This document shows positions 53,761-63,150 of a DNA stretch of 64,000 nt, piece after piece. The stretch lies in the NCBI RefSeq assembly GCF_008364765.1, contig NZ_VTUY01000011.1, positions 1-64,000 on the forward strand, in the 5' to 3' direction. The notes under the pieces were generated by a model. The model worked only from the letters and a program-made list of their open reading frames with translations. It was not told the origin of the DNA and searched no databases. The translations under genes and the position numbers were made by a program. Positions within the stretch are counted from its first letter, which is position 1. Every line of letters begins with the position of its first letter. Source of the DNA: Bacillus sp. CH30_1T (GTDB lineage Bacteria > Bacillota > Bacilli > Bacillales > Bacillaceae_B).

Positions 53761-55221
53761 GTGGATAACAGAAAACTTACAACGAATCAAGGCTCCCCGA
53801 TCGGCGATAACCAGAACTCGATTACAGCTGGAGAAAGAGGACCTGCACTGCTTGAAGATTATCAGCTAATTGAGAAATTGGCTCACTTCGATCGAGAACG
53901 AGTTCCTGAAAGAGTCGTTCACGCCAGAGGAGCGGGAGCGCATGGTACATTCATTACAAAAAACAGCATGAAAAAATATACAAAAGCCGCACTTTTTCAA
54001 GAAGCTGGCAAAGAAACACCTGTATTTGCCCGTTTTTCCACTGTCGTCCATGGACAGCATTCTCCTGAAACCTTACGGGATCCCCGTGGATTTGCCGTGA
54101 AATTTTATACAGAAGAAGGAAACTGGGATTTTGTGGGGAATAACCTTCCTGTCTTCTTTATTCGTGATGCTATGAAGTTCCCGGATATGGTTCATTCTTT
54201 AAAGCCGAATCCACAAACGAATATCCAAGAACCTGAGAGATATTGGGATTTCATGTCCTTGACTCCGGAATCTACCAATATGCTCCTGCATCTCTATACG
54301 GATGAAGGGATTCCAGCTAACTATAGACAAATGCGCGGATCCAGTGTGCATGCCTATAAATGGGTGAATGATGCGGGGAATACCGTGTATGTGAAGTTGA
54401 GCTGGAAACCAAAGCAAGGCATTGAGAATCTATCTTCAGAAAAAGCAGCAGAAATCCAAGGGAAAGATTTTAACCATGCAAGTCGTGATCTCTATGAATC
54501 GATTGAGAAAGGTGAATTCCCGGAATGGGATCTGTATGTTCAGGTACTGGATCCCATGGACATGGATACCTTTGATTTCGATCCTCTTGATGCAACGAAG
54601 GATTGGGCGGAGGATGACATTCCATCTCACTTTGTCGGTACGATGATTTTAAATGAAAATCCAGAAAACATCTTTGCGGAAACGGAATCAGTGGGCTTCA
54701 ATCCTGGAGTGCTGGTGAACGGAATGCTTCCGTCCGAAGATAAGTTGTTACAAGGAAGATTATTCTCTTATTCAGACACACAACGTTATCGAATCGGCGC
54801 CAACTACATGCAACTCCCGATCAACTGTCCATTTGCTCAAGTGGCGAATAACCAGAGGGACGGACATATGCCATTCAAGCAGCAGACGGGCTCAGTGAAC
54901 TATGAGCCGAACAGCTTCGATGATACACCGAAAGAAGTGGGGGGATATACGGAAATACATCAGCCGATGACGGGTGAAAGAGGAAGACAGAAAATCCGGA
55001 AGACAGATGATTTCGGTCAGGCTGGACGCATTTACAGAAGCTACCCGGATGAAGTGAAAGAGCAAGTAGTGAAAAATATTTCCAGTGAACTATCACAAAT
55101 TAACAAAAGAATTGCATTGCGCGCAGTGTGTAATTTCTTCCGGGCGGATGTAGAGCTCGGTAAGAGGTTGGCGGAACGTATTGGGGTGGATTTGACCCCT
55201 TATTTGCAGCATATGGAATAA
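53761..55221 (+). CDS. katA: Vegetative catalase KatA
   Basis: A 486-residue haem catalase of the small-subunit clade. The distal histidine is in RVVHARGAGAHG, the distal asparagine is in FVGNNLPVFFIRD, and the haem-ligand tyrosine is in RLFSYSDTQRYRIGANY. It breaks hydrogen peroxide to water and oxygen in the cytoplasm. The GTG at 53761 is chosen because AAGGAGTG lies before it; the GTG at 53752 overlaps that site. Two PerR-type boxes upstream indicate peroxide induction. Confidence 0.95.
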   Translation: MDNRKLTTNQGSPIGDNQNSITAGERGPALLEDYQLIEKLAHFDRERVPERVVHARGAGAHGTFITKNSMKKYTKAALFQEAGKETPVFARFSTVVHGQHSPETLRDPRGFAVKFYTEEGNWDFVGNNLPVFFIRDAMKFPDMVHSLKPNPQTNIQEPERYWDFMSLTPESTNMLLHLYTDEGIPANYRQMRGSSVHAYKWVNDAGNTVYVKLSWKPKQGIENLSSEKAAEIQGKDFNHASRDLYESIEKGEFPEWDLYVQVLDPMDMDTFDFDPLDATKDWAEDDIPSHFVGTMILNENPENIFAETESVGFNPGVLVNGMLPSEDKLLQGRLFSYSDTQRYRIGANYMQLPINCPFAQVANNQRDGHMPFKQQTGSVNYEPNSFDDTPKEVGGYTEIHQPMTGERGRQKIRKTDDFGQAGRIYRSYPDEVKEQVVKNISSELSQINKRIALRAVCNFFRADVELGKRLAERIGVDLTPYLQHME

Positions 55222-55370
55222 GTATGGATGATTGAGTACTGGTCTTTTTGTCGGTGAAGATGCACTGATGAAGGGGCTGGTGCTCTTTTATGTTTTGGGG
55301 AATTTTAGTGGGGTGTGAAGATTTAATGAAGAGGGAGAAGAAGGATTCTAAACATTGAATAGTCTTCAAC

Positions 55371-55450
55371 AATATTTATCTGCCATATTCAGGTTTTATC
55401 TGCCGTATTCAAAATTTACGTGCCATTTATAATTTTTATCTGCCATTTTC
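55371..55450. repeat. Four-unit 20-bp tandem repeat
   Basis: Four consecutive units of exactly 20 bases start at 55371, 55391, 55411 and 55431. The first is AATATTTATCTGCCATATTC, and the shared core is TTTA(T/C)(C/G)TGCC(A/G)T. The phase is perfect while individual bases have drifted. Confidence 0.75.
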
Positions 55451-55504
55451 CAAAAAAACGACAAAAATCACATACCGAAACAACCCCAATCACCCAAAAA
55501 AACA

Positions 55505-55536
55505 AAAAGCCACTCCCCAAAAAAGAGAAGTGACCA
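55505..55536 (-). terminator. Terminator after rocR
   Basis: On the reverse strand GTCACTTCTC pairs, with G-U pairs, with GGGGAGTGGC around TTTTTT, followed by TTTTTG. Confidence 0.6.
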
Positions 55537-55542
55537 CCACCA

Positions 55543-56925
55543 TCAAAACGAATTCCGTTCGATCCCGTACTTCCGAATCCGATACTGCAAATTCTGCCGG
55601 CTCATTCCAAGGGACTTCGCCGTTTTGGTGATATTAAAGTCATGGTATTTCAAAGATTTTTGAATATAATAGGTTTCGGCTTCTTCTATGAAAAGCTCCA
55701 GTGGTTTGATCTCTGTTCCGGATTGGTAGAGGAACTCCGATTCATCCTGGTTTTCTTCTCCGCCAGATGTGTGGTGGATGCGTTGCCTGAAACCAAATGG
55801 AAGATGATTGAAACCGATCTCCATTTCAAAGCCAACGAGATTAAACGCTCCCTCGATGACATGCTCAAGTTCCCTCACATTGCCTGGCCAGTCATACTGC
55901 TGAAAAATATCCCATACTTCATCCGAAATCCCCTTAATACTCATGGCAAAATGGTGGTTGAATTGGTCAATGAAATAGTTCACAATCTCCGGTAAATCTT
56001 CTTTTCTCGAACGGAGAGAGGGGATGAAGATTGAAACAATGCTCAGCCTGTAATAGAGGTCCTTTAATAACCGTCCTTCTGCGATGGCGTCGATGGGATC
56101 CTCGTTCACCGTGGCCATCACCCGTACATCGTATGGAAGGTCCGTCCCTCGGGAAAAGAATTTTAATAGCTTCTCTTGGAGGGAAGGGGTTAAGGAGTTG
56201 ATTTCATCGAGCAGGAGCGTTCCTCCCTGGGCTTGTTGGAAGAGGGATGGTCGGTGATCTTCCGGGTTGCTGCCTTCCCGCTCCTCATGAAACAGGATTT
56301 CTTCAAGCATATCATCACGTAATGATGAACAATTCTGGGTGATGAAGGGACGGTTGGCACGGGCGCTGTCGTTATGGATGCTTTGTGCGAAAAGTTCCTT
56401 GCCAGTCCCGATTTCACCACAGATCAACACAGGGGAAGAAGTCCTGGTCGCCCGCTTTCCGGTTTCGATAGCGTCCTTAAGACTGTGATGCTGACCGATG
56501 ATGCTATCAAAGGTATATAAGCTGCTCGGACGTTTATGTATATGATCTCTCATCACTTTTTCGAGCTTGGTGATGTCCCTGGCAATTTCAATCGCTCCAA
56601 TCAACACCTCATCATGAAAAATAGGGAAAGTATCGTTCATCGTCGTGATTTCGATACCGTTTATATTAAAGTAAGTTTGCTTCACATTGAGGGTTGGTTC
56701 CTTTGTGTTTAGAACTTTAAGAAGGGTACTTTCCTCTTCAGAGTGAAATTGGAAAACATCCAACAAATTTTTATCCAGGACGTCCTCAATTTCCATGCCT
56801 TCGATTTCACGCATTTTACGATTGTAGATGATGGTTCTCCCGGTAGAATCGATGACATGAACGCCTGATTCAAGATGTTCAGCGACTTTTTCGTACATAT
56901 ACAAACGTTTTTCGGATTCCAGCAT
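55543..56925 (-). CDS. rocR: RocR-like AAA+ regulator lacking the GAFTGA loop
   Basis: A 460-residue regulator with the RocR layout: a PAS sensor (residues 10-120), an AAA+ domain (140-365) and a Fis-type helix-turn-helix (430-452). Walker A (GEIGTGK, 170-176), Walker B (LLLDE, 237-241), the YYRL arginine and sensor II GNVREL are intact. The sigma-54-contacting GAFTGA motif should lie at about 212-222, but the sequence reads FHEEREGSNPED. The pre-sensor-1 loop (255-266) is also shorter than in B. subtilis RocR. Known RocR responds to ornithine/citrulline and activates roc genes with sigma-L. This one probably still controls the divergent roc genes, but by another mechanism. Confidence 0.8.
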   Translation of the reverse strand: MLESEKRLYMYEKVAEHLESGVHVIDSTGRTIIYNRKMREIEGMEIEDVLDKNLLDVFQFHSEEESTLLKVLNTKEPTLNVKQTYFNINGIEITTMNDTFPIFHDEVLIGAIEIARDITKLEKVMRDHIHKRPSSLYTFDSIIGQHHSLKDAIETGKRATRTSSPVLICGEIGTGKELFAQSIHNDSARANRPFITQNCSSLRDDMLEEILFHEEREGSNPEDHRPSLFQQAQGGTLLLDEINSLTPSLQEKLLKFFSRGTDLPYDVRVMATVNEDPIDAIAEGRLLKDLYYRLSIVSIFIPSLRSRKEDLPEIVNYFIDQFNHHFAMSIKGISDEVWDIFQQYDWPGNVRELEHVIEGAFNLVGFEMEIGFNHLPFGFRQRIHHTSGGEENQDESEFLYQSGTEIKPLELFIEEAETYYIQKSLKYHDFNITKTAKSLGMSRQNLQYRIRKYGIERNSF

Positions 56926-57087
56926 GCTGTCTCTCTCCTCTTCATTTTTGTTAGATCTTACTGCAAAACGTATCGTCTATAGTCTTCTTTTTGTGCAAAT
57001 TTTCCATCATTTTGTTGTTTGTTTTATGACTTAGTAGCAAAGGAATTCGCAAAAAGAGTGGAATTATAAAAAATTATAAAAAAACTC

Positions 57088-57116
57088 TTGAAAAACGCAA
57101 CTATCTTTTGCATTAT
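57088..57116 (+). promoter_or_regulatory. Candidate sigma-A-like promoter of rocA
   Basis: TTGAAA (57088-57093) and CATTAT (57111-57116) are 17 bases apart. The -10 box matches only 4 of 6 positions, so the promoter would be weak without help. Confidence 0.35.
57095..57113. promoter_or_regulatory. RocR-type operator, copy 1
   Basis: ACGCAACTATCTTTTGCAT is an inverted repeat (ACGCAA-N7-TTGCAT). It lies between the candidate -35 and -10 boxes of rocA. The TGCAA/TTGCA pattern resembles RocR activating sequences in B. subtilis as I remember them. Confidence 0.55.
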
Positions 57117-57138
57117 TATAAGTGTAAGGGTTTTCTAA

Positions 57139-57157
57139 ATGCAAATATTTTTTGCAT
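57139..57157. promoter_or_regulatory. RocR-type operator, copy 2
   Basis: ATGCAAATATTTTTTGCAT is a perfect inverted repeat of ATGCAA with the same N7 spacer as copy 1. The centres are 44 bases apart, about four helical turns, so the two sites face the same side of the DNA. Confidence 0.6.
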
Positions 57158-57224
57158 ACCTGTTAACTAACCTCGTCACTAGAGGATGAATAAAAAATCT
57201 TTGTTTAAAGGGGGAAGTGCCCAA

Positions 57225-58769
57225 ATGATTCCTTACAAACACGAACCGTTTACAGATTTCTCAGAGAAAGAGAATCAGAAAGAATTTAATGAAGGTCTAA
57301 AGGTAGTAGAAAGTTACTTAGGTCAAGACTATCCATTAGTGATTGGCGGAGAGCGGGTAACAACTGATGATAAACTGGTTTCTGTAAACCCAGCAAACAA
57401 AGAAGAGATCATCGGACGTGTATCAAAAGCAAATCAGGATTTAGCTGAAAAAGCGATGAATGTTGCCTTTGATACATTCCAAACTTGGCGTAAAGTGAAG
57501 CCTGAAACTCGCGCAGATATCCTTTTCCGCGCTTCCGCTATTGTTCGTCGTCGTAAGCATGAGTTCTCTGCTTTATTAACCAAAGAAGCAGGTAAACCAT
57601 GGAATGAAGCAGATGCTGATACAGCAGAAGCAATCGACTTTATGGAGTATTATGCTCGTCAAATGCTTCGTTTGAAAGATGGGTTCCCTGTTGAAAGCCG
57701 TCCAGGTGAATATAATCAATTCAACTACATTCCATTAGGAGTCGGAGTTGTCATCTCACCTTGGAATTTTGCCTTTGCGATCATGGCTGGTACAGCAGTA
57801 GCAGCAATCGTTACGGGTAACACGGTTCTTCTTAAACCAGCTTCAACGACTGCTGTTGTGGCAGCGAAATTCATTGAAGTATTAGAAGAAGCAGGTCTTC
57901 CGAAAGGGGTAATCAACTACGTTCCTGGAAGTGGGGCTGAAGTTGGTGATTACCTGGTTGATCATCCAAAGACACGTTTTATTTCATTCACAGGTTCTCG
58001 TGACGTTGGTATCCGTATCTACGAAAGAGCAGCAAAAGTGAACCCGGGTCAAAAATGGCTGAAACGCGTTATCGCTGAAATGGGCGGTAAGGATACAATC
58101 GTTGTGGATAGTGAAGGAGATCTTGAATTAGCGGCTAAATCAATCGTTGCTTCTGCATTCGGATTCTCCGGACAAAAATGTTCTGCTTGTTCACGTGCCG
58201 TGGTTGTAGAAGATGTTTACGATCAAGTACTTGAGCGTGCAGTGGAATTAACGAAAGAATTAACAGTTGGAGATCCTACAGACCGTGATAACTTCATGGG
58301 TCCTGTGATCGACCAGGCGTCATTCGATAAAATCATGAGCTATATTGAAATCGGTAAAGAAGAAGGTAAGTTAATGATTGGTGGAGAAGGGGATAATTCA
58401 AAAGGCTTCTTCGTAAAACCAACGATCTTTGCTGATCTTGATGCGAATGCTCGCTTGATGCAAGAAGAAATCTTCGGACCGGTTGTCGCATTCTCGAAAG
58501 CAAAAGACTTTGATCATGCACTTGAGATCGCGAATAACACAGACTACGGTTTAACAGGTGCAGTCATCACCAATAACCGTGCGAAGATCGAACAGGCTCG
58601 TGAAGATTTCCATGTTGGGAACCTTTACTTCAATAGAGGCTGTACAGGAGCAATCGTTGGCTACCAACCATTTGGTGGATTCAACATGTCGGGTACCGAC
58701 TCCAAAGCGGGCGGACCGGATTATCTTCTGCTTCACCTTCAAGCAAAAACAACATCAGAAACACTTTAA
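57225..58769 (+). CDS. rocA: 1-pyrroline-5-carboxylate dehydrogenase RocA
   Basis: A 514-residue aldehyde dehydrogenase-family enzyme that oxidises P5C (glutamate semialdehyde) to glutamate. AHEPFTDF-like start (YKHEPFTDF), [12 protein letters not shown] with the glutamate, and [12 protein letters not shown] with the catalytic cysteine match RocA, as does the length (515 in B. subtilis). [17 protein letters not shown] is a RocA-specific block. The ATG at 57225 lies ten bases after AAGGGGG; the ATG at 57186 is less likely. It receives P5C from RocD, encoded next. Confidence 0.95.
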   Translation: MIPYKHEPFTDFSEKENQKEFNEGLKVVESYLGQDYPLVIGGERVTTDDKLVSVNPANKEEIIGRVSKANQDLAEKAMNVAFDTFQTWRKVKPETRADILFRASAIVRRRKHEFSALLTKEAGKPWNEADADTAEAIDFMEYYARQMLRLKDGFPVESRPGEYNQFNYIPLGVGVVISPWNFAFAIMAGTAVAAIVTGNTVLLKPASTTAVVAAKFIEVLEEAGLPKGVINYVPGSGAEVGDYLVDHPKTRFISFTGSRDVGIRIYERAAKVNPGQKWLKRVIAEMGGKDTIVVDSEGDLELAAKSIVASAFGFSGQKCSACSRAVVVEDVYDQVLERAVELTKELTVGDPTDRDNFMGPVIDQASFDKIMSYIEIGKEEGKLMIGGEGDNSKGFFVKPTIFADLDANARLMQEEIFGPVVAFSKAKDFDHALEIANNTDYGLTGAVITNNRAKIEQAREDFHVGNLYFNRGCTGAIVGYQPFGGFNMSGTDSKAGGPDYLLLHLQAKTTSETL

Positions 58770-58855
58770 GGGTATGAAAACGGGAAGGAGCCTTTGTTGA
58801 CAGGGGCTCCATCCTTGTAGATAACATTTTTTTCATTACGTAAGGAGGAATCTAT

Positions 58856-60049
58856 ATGACAGTAAGTACTTATTCGATTATTGAACAAACAGAAAAATAT
58901 GGTGCAAAAAATTATCACCCACTTCCAATCGTTATTTCAGAAGCGGAGGGTGTATGGGTTAAAGATCCAGAAGGCAATAAGTATATGGATATGCTTAGCG
59001 CTTATTCAGCAGTCAACCAGGGACATCGCCATCCAAAAATCATCCAGGCGTTAAAAGATCAAGCAGACCGTGTGACACTGACGTCACGTGCGTTCCACAA
59101 CGACCAATTAGCCCCTTGGTATGAGAAGATTTGTAAGATGGCTGGTAAAGACATGGCTCTTCCAATGAATACAGGTGCCGAGGCAGTGGAAACGGCGATC
59201 AAGACAGCTCGCCGCTGGGCGTATGATGTGAAGGGGGTTGCTGAAAATAGTGCGGAAATCATCGCGTGTAACGGGAACTTCCACGGAAGAACGATGACAG
59301 CTGTTTCCCTATCTTCAGAAGAAGAATACAAGCGTGGTTTCGGACCGATGCTTCCAGGAATCAACTTGATTCCATACGGTGATCTGGAGGCGTTAAAAGA
59401 AGCCATCACTCCAAATACAGCCGCTTTCCTTATCGAACCAATCCAGGGGGAAGCAGGGATCGTATTTCCTCCTAAAGGATTCATGAAAGCAGCACACGAA
59501 TTATGTAAAGAAAACAACGTTCTATTCATTGCAGACGAAATTCAGGCAGGGCTTGCCCGCTCAGGGAAGATGTTTGCATGTGAGTGGGAAGATGTTGATC
59601 CTGACATGTACATTTTAGGAAAAGCACTTGGAGGCGGAGTGTTCCCGATTTCATGTGTTGTGGCCAATGAAGAAGTATTAGGCGTATTCAACCCTGGCTC
59701 CCACGGTTCTACTTTCGGAGGGAATCCAATGGCATGTGCGGTTTCTGTCGCATCACTGGATGTATTGATCGATGAAAACCTGGCAGAGCGTTCTCTTCAA
59801 ATGGGAGAATACTTTATGAGTAAACTTCGTGAGATAGATAATCCTATGATTAAGGAAGTTCGTGGTAGCGGATTATTTATCGGAGTGGAACTGAAAGAAC
59901 CAGCCCGTAAATACTGTGAACAACTGAAAGAAGAAGGGCTGCTTTGTAAAGAAACACATGATACAGTCATTCGTTTTGCTCCACCACTTGTCATCTCACA
60001 AGAAGACCTGGATTGGGCAATCGAAAGAATCAAAAAAGTATTGTCTTAA
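58856..60049 (+). CDS. rocD: Ornithine aminotransferase RocD
   Basis: A 397-residue class III aminotransferase. [40 protein letters not shown] and the PLP-lysine motif [13 protein letters not shown] identify ornithine-oxo-acid transaminase. It moves the delta-amino group of ornithine to 2-oxoglutarate, giving glutamate semialdehyde/P5C for RocA. A GGAGCC/GGGCTCC hairpin in the 86-base gap after rocA has no T-run and may be a processing or attenuation element. AAGGAGG precedes the ATG. Confidence 0.95.
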   Translation: MTVSTYSIIEQTEKYGAKNYHPLPIVISEAEGVWVKDPEGNKYMDMLSAYSAVNQGHRHPKIIQALKDQADRVTLTSRAFHNDQLAPWYEKICKMAGKDMALPMNTGAEAVETAIKTARRWAYDVKGVAENSAEIIACNGNFHGRTMTAVSLSSEEEYKRGFGPMLPGINLIPYGDLEALKEAITPNTAAFLIEPIQGEAGIVFPPKGFMKAAHELCKENNVLFIADEIQAGLARSGKMFACEWEDVDPDMYILGKALGGGVFPISCVVANEEVLGVFNPGSHGSTFGGNPMACAVSVASLDVLIDENLAERSLQMGEYFMSKLREIDNPMIKEVRGSGLFIGVELKEPARKYCEQLKEEGLLCKETHDTVIRFAPPLVISQEDLDWAIERIKKVLS

Positions 60050-60200
60050 TTCCAGCTGGAGTTAAAAGTTTTTTTCTTAAATCGACTGGAATAGGCATGA
60101 AAATAAAAATTATTTCTTTCCCCAGTCAATGGTTAAAGATACGGTAATATGTTACAATTACAACGTTTCAGATCACATAATAAAGAGGCGAATGTTTACA

Positions 60201-61445
60201 ATGGGAGAAAACCTTAATCTGTTTACTTCTACACAGCATGTCATCAATGATGCTTTATCCAAGCTAGGGTATACGGAAGAAATGTATGAACTTCTGAAAG
60301 AGCCGATTCGTATGTTGACCGTTCGTATCCCGGTTCGAATGGACGATGGCAGTATCAAAGTATTTACGGGCTACCGTGCACAACATAACGACGCAGTCGG
60401 ACCTACCAAGGGTGGAGTACGATTCCATCCTGAAGTGGATGAAGAGGAAGTAAAGGCTTTATCCATGTGGATGAGCTTGAAATGCGGTATTGTTGATTTA
60501 CCATACGGTGGAGGAAAAGGCGGGATCATCTGTGATCCAAGAACGATGTCTTTCACTGAACTGGAAAAGCTAAGCCGCGGCTATGTTCGTGCCATCAGTC
60601 AAATTGTTGGCCCTACAAAGGATATACCGGCACCAGATGTATACACAAACTCACAGATCATGGCTTGGATGATGGATGAATACAGCCGTCTTCGTGAAAA
60701 TGATTCACCAGGATTCATTACAGGAAAACCGATTGTTCTTGGTGGTTCCCAAGGTCGTGAAAAGGCAACAGCTCAAGGTGTTACAATCTGTATTGACCAA
60801 GCTGCAAAGAAACGTGGCATCGACATCAAAGGTGCACGCGTCGTCATCCAAGGTTTTGGAAATGCCGGCAGTTTCTTAGCAAAGTTCATGCACGATGCCG
60901 GTGCAAAGGTCATCGCCATATCCGATGCCCATGGTGCCCTTCATGATCCGGCTGGTTTGGATATTGATTATCTGTTAGATCGTCGAGATAGCTTCGGTAC
61001 AGTAACGACTCTATTTGAAAACACGATTTCAAATAAGGAATTATTGGAGCTTGAGTGTGACATTCTTGTTCCGGCAGCGATTTCAAACCAAATCACTGAA
61101 GAGAATGTCTATGATATTAAAGCATCCATTGTGGTAGAAGCTGCAAACGGTCCGACTACCTTTGAAGCAACTCGAATTCTTTCTGAAAGAGGAATCCTGC
61201 TTGTACCAGACGTACTAGCAAGTGCTGGTGGAGTAACGGTTTCATATTTCGAATGGGTTCAGAATAATCAGGGGTATTATTGGACGGAAGAAGAAGTAAA
61301 CGAGAAGCTTCATGCTAAACTTGTCGAAGCTTTCAACAATGTATATGAAACATCTCAGAATCGTCGAGTGAATATGCGACTCGCCGCATACATGGTCGGC
61401 GCACGCAAAATGGCTGAAGCCTCTAGATTCAGAGGTTGGGTGTAA
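60201..61445 (+). CDS. rocG: Catabolic glutamate dehydrogenase (RocG/GudB type)
   Basis: A 414-residue NAD-dependent glutamate dehydrogenase. KGGVRFHPEV, LPYGGGKGGI with the catalytic lysine, PAPDVYTNSQIMAWM and the Rossmann motif GFGNAGSF are intact. It deaminates glutamate to 2-oxoglutarate, completing ornithine catabolism with rocA and rocD. The ATG at 60201 best fits the family start; an ATG at 60192 is only three bases after AGAGG. RocG and GudB cannot be told apart here; position beside rocD favours RocG. Confidence 0.85.
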   Translation: MGENLNLFTSTQHVINDALSKLGYTEEMYELLKEPIRMLTVRIPVRMDDGSIKVFTGYRAQHNDAVGPTKGGVRFHPEVDEEEVKALSMWMSLKCGIVDLPYGGGKGGIICDPRTMSFTELEKLSRGYVRAISQIVGPTKDIPAPDVYTNSQIMAWMMDEYSRLRENDSPGFITGKPIVLGGSQGREKATAQGVTICIDQAAKKRGIDIKGARVVIQGFGNAGSFLAKFMHDAGAKVIAISDAHGALHDPAGLDIDYLLDRRDSFGTVTTLFENTISNKELLELECDILVPAAISNQITEENVYDIKASIVVEAANGPTTFEATRILSERGILLVPDVLASAGGVTVSYFEWVQNNQGYYWTEEEVNEKLHAKLVEAFNNVYETSQNRRVNMRLAAYMVGARKMAEASRFRGWV

Positions 61446-61458
61446 CGATCGCATAAAA

Positions 61459-61500
61459 TAAGAACGTATTCTCAATATATTGGGGATACGTTCTTTTTTC
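61459..61500 (+). terminator. Terminator after glutamate dehydrogenase gene
   Basis: AAGAACGTAT-C pairs with G-ATACGTTCTT around an A+T loop, followed by TTTTTT. Confidence 0.8.
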
Positions 61501-61654
61501 GGTTTGTAAAGGAATTTTCTAGTTGGTATCGAAATGATTAGAGAGCATCGATTCTGGGTAAAATCATTGAAATTGACATCGGATGAGAATCATCATACGA
61601 TATTTAGGTTCTTATGTTTAAACTATTAAACATTAACGTTTTGGAGGGATTCAT

Positions 61655-63058
61655 GTGTCAACTGAAATGATTATAGAGGAAGCTTCTCTTGAAGCGGTTG
61701 AATCAACACTTCAACATCATAAGCATTTTTTTAAGTCCGGGGTTACGCGGCCACTACAATATAGAAAAGACTTGTTAGAGAAGTTCTCAGCAGTCATAAA
61801 AAATCATGAAGCAGAAATCATCGATGCGTTGAAAAAAGATTTAAATAAATCCGAAATGGAAACGTATGCGACAGAAATCGGAATCCTGCTTGAAGAAATT
61901 CGATTCGTTCTGAAGAATATCGACGAATGGGCAGAACCTAAAAAGGTAAAAACGGCGAAAACACATATTGGCTCGAAAGCCTATACTGTCCCGGAGCCTT
62001 ATGGGGTTACACTGATCATCGCACCTTGGAATTACCCGATCCAACTTGCACTGGCCCCTGTCATTGGAGCGATAGCAGCCGGGAATACAGCCATCATTAA
62101 ACCGTCAGAACTAACTCCTTCTACATCTGCTTTATTAGCGGAAATGATCAATATTCATTTTGACCCAAGACAGCTTTTCGTGATTGAAGGAGGAGTGGAG
62201 ACGACACAGCATCTCCTGAAACAGCCATTCGATTATATTTTCTTTACCGGGAGCGTTCCAGTCGGAAAAGTAGTGATGGAATCAGCGGCAAAGCAGTTGA
62301 TTCCTGTCACTCTTGAATTGGGCGGGAAAAGTCCGTGTATCGTGGATGAAACGGCTGAAATTCCTCTGGCTGCAAAGCGTATCGCATTCGGGAAAGTAAC
62401 GAATGCCGGACAAACGTGTATTGCACCTGACTACCTATTTATTCATAAAAGCAAGAAAGATGAATTTATCACTGAATTTAAAAAAACGGTCATTGAATTT
62501 TATGGAACAGAACCATTAAAGAGTGAAAAATTTGGTCGGATTGTAAATGAGCGTCATTTCAATCGTTTAACAAGCTACTTGGAAGAGGGAGAAATCCTCT
62601 TAGGGGGAAATGTGGATTCTGGGAGCTTAAAAATAGAACCGACTTTAATGAAGCCGAGAGACTTTACTGTACCGGTGATGCAGGATGAGATATTCGGCCC
62701 GGTTTTCCCAGTCATAGAATATGAGGAGCTTGATGAAGTCATTGATTTTGTAACAGAGCGGCCGAAACCGTTGGCCCTTTATTTGTTTACTAGCAATCCA
62801 ATTACAGAAGAGAGAATCAACAAATCGATTTCCTATGGTGGCGGTTGTGTAAATGATACACTTATGCACATCGTTACACCATATCTTCCTTTTGGAGGAG
62901 TAGGGGAGAGTGGGATTGGGAATTACCATGGAGAATCAAGCTTCTCAACCTTCTCACATTACAAAAGCATCTTAAAACAGACGACGAAGTTTGACTTAAG
63001 CTTCCGTTATCCAAGTGGAAGATTTGGTATGCAGATCATTAAGAAGTTATTGAAATAA
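61655..63058 (+). CDS. ywdH: Aldehyde dehydrogenase, class 3 (YwdH-like)
   Basis: A 467-residue aldehyde dehydrogenase of the short class 3 type. [32 protein letters not shown] and the catalytic cysteine in NAGQTCIAPDY are intact. The C-terminal basic/hydrophobic end (FGMQIIKKLLK) may attach it to the membrane, as in fatty aldehyde dehydrogenases. It has its own terminator and follows the glutamate dehydrogenase by 209 bases, so it need not share the roc pathway. The GTG start follows GGAGGG. Confidence 0.85.
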   Translation: MSTEMIIEEASLEAVESTLQHHKHFFKSGVTRPLQYRKDLLEKFSAVIKNHEAEIIDALKKDLNKSEMETYATEIGILLEEIRFVLKNIDEWAEPKKVKTAKTHIGSKAYTVPEPYGVTLIIAPWNYPIQLALAPVIGAIAAGNTAIIKPSELTPSTSALLAEMINIHFDPRQLFVIEGGVETTQHLLKQPFDYIFFTGSVPVGKVVMESAAKQLIPVTLELGGKSPCIVDETAEIPLAAKRIAFGKVTNAGQTCIAPDYLFIHKSKKDEFITEFKKTVIEFYGTEPLKSEKFGRIVNERHFNRLTSYLEEGEILLGGNVDSGSLKIEPTLMKPRDFTVPVMQDEIFGPVFPVIEYEELDEVIDFVTERPKPLALYLFTSNPITEERINKSISYGGGCVNDTLMHIVTPYLPFGGVGESGIGNYHGESSFSTFSHYKSILKQTTKFDLSFRYPSGRFGMQIIKKLLK

Positions 63059-63096
63059 GAAAGGTGACCCAGAGGATGGGTCACCTTTGACTTTTT
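63058..63096 (+). terminator. Terminator after ywdH-like gene
   Basis: AAAGGTGACCCA pairs perfectly with TGGGTCACCTTT around GAGGA, with TTTTT nearby. Confidence 0.8.
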
Positions 63097-63150
63097 AAGC
63101 GAGGGATTGAAGTGTAATCCTCGTTAATTTTGATGCTGCTTGAGCATCAT

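Larger units (their letters stand above)
55222..55542. other. Intergenic region with tandem repeat and rocR terminator
   Basis: This contains a phased four-unit 20-bp repeat (55371-55450) and the terminator of rocR (55505-55536). No katA terminator with a good T-run is visible, and no gene is supported. Confidence 0.5.

Noticed and set aside
55371-55450. CRISPR array
   Set aside because: The 20-bp units are contiguous with no spacers, and no cas genes are present.
57127-57143. GG-N10-GC pair as a sigma-54 -24/-12 promoter for rocA
   Set aside because: The flanking bases do not match TGGCAC or TTGCA well, and the GC belongs to the second inverted repeat.
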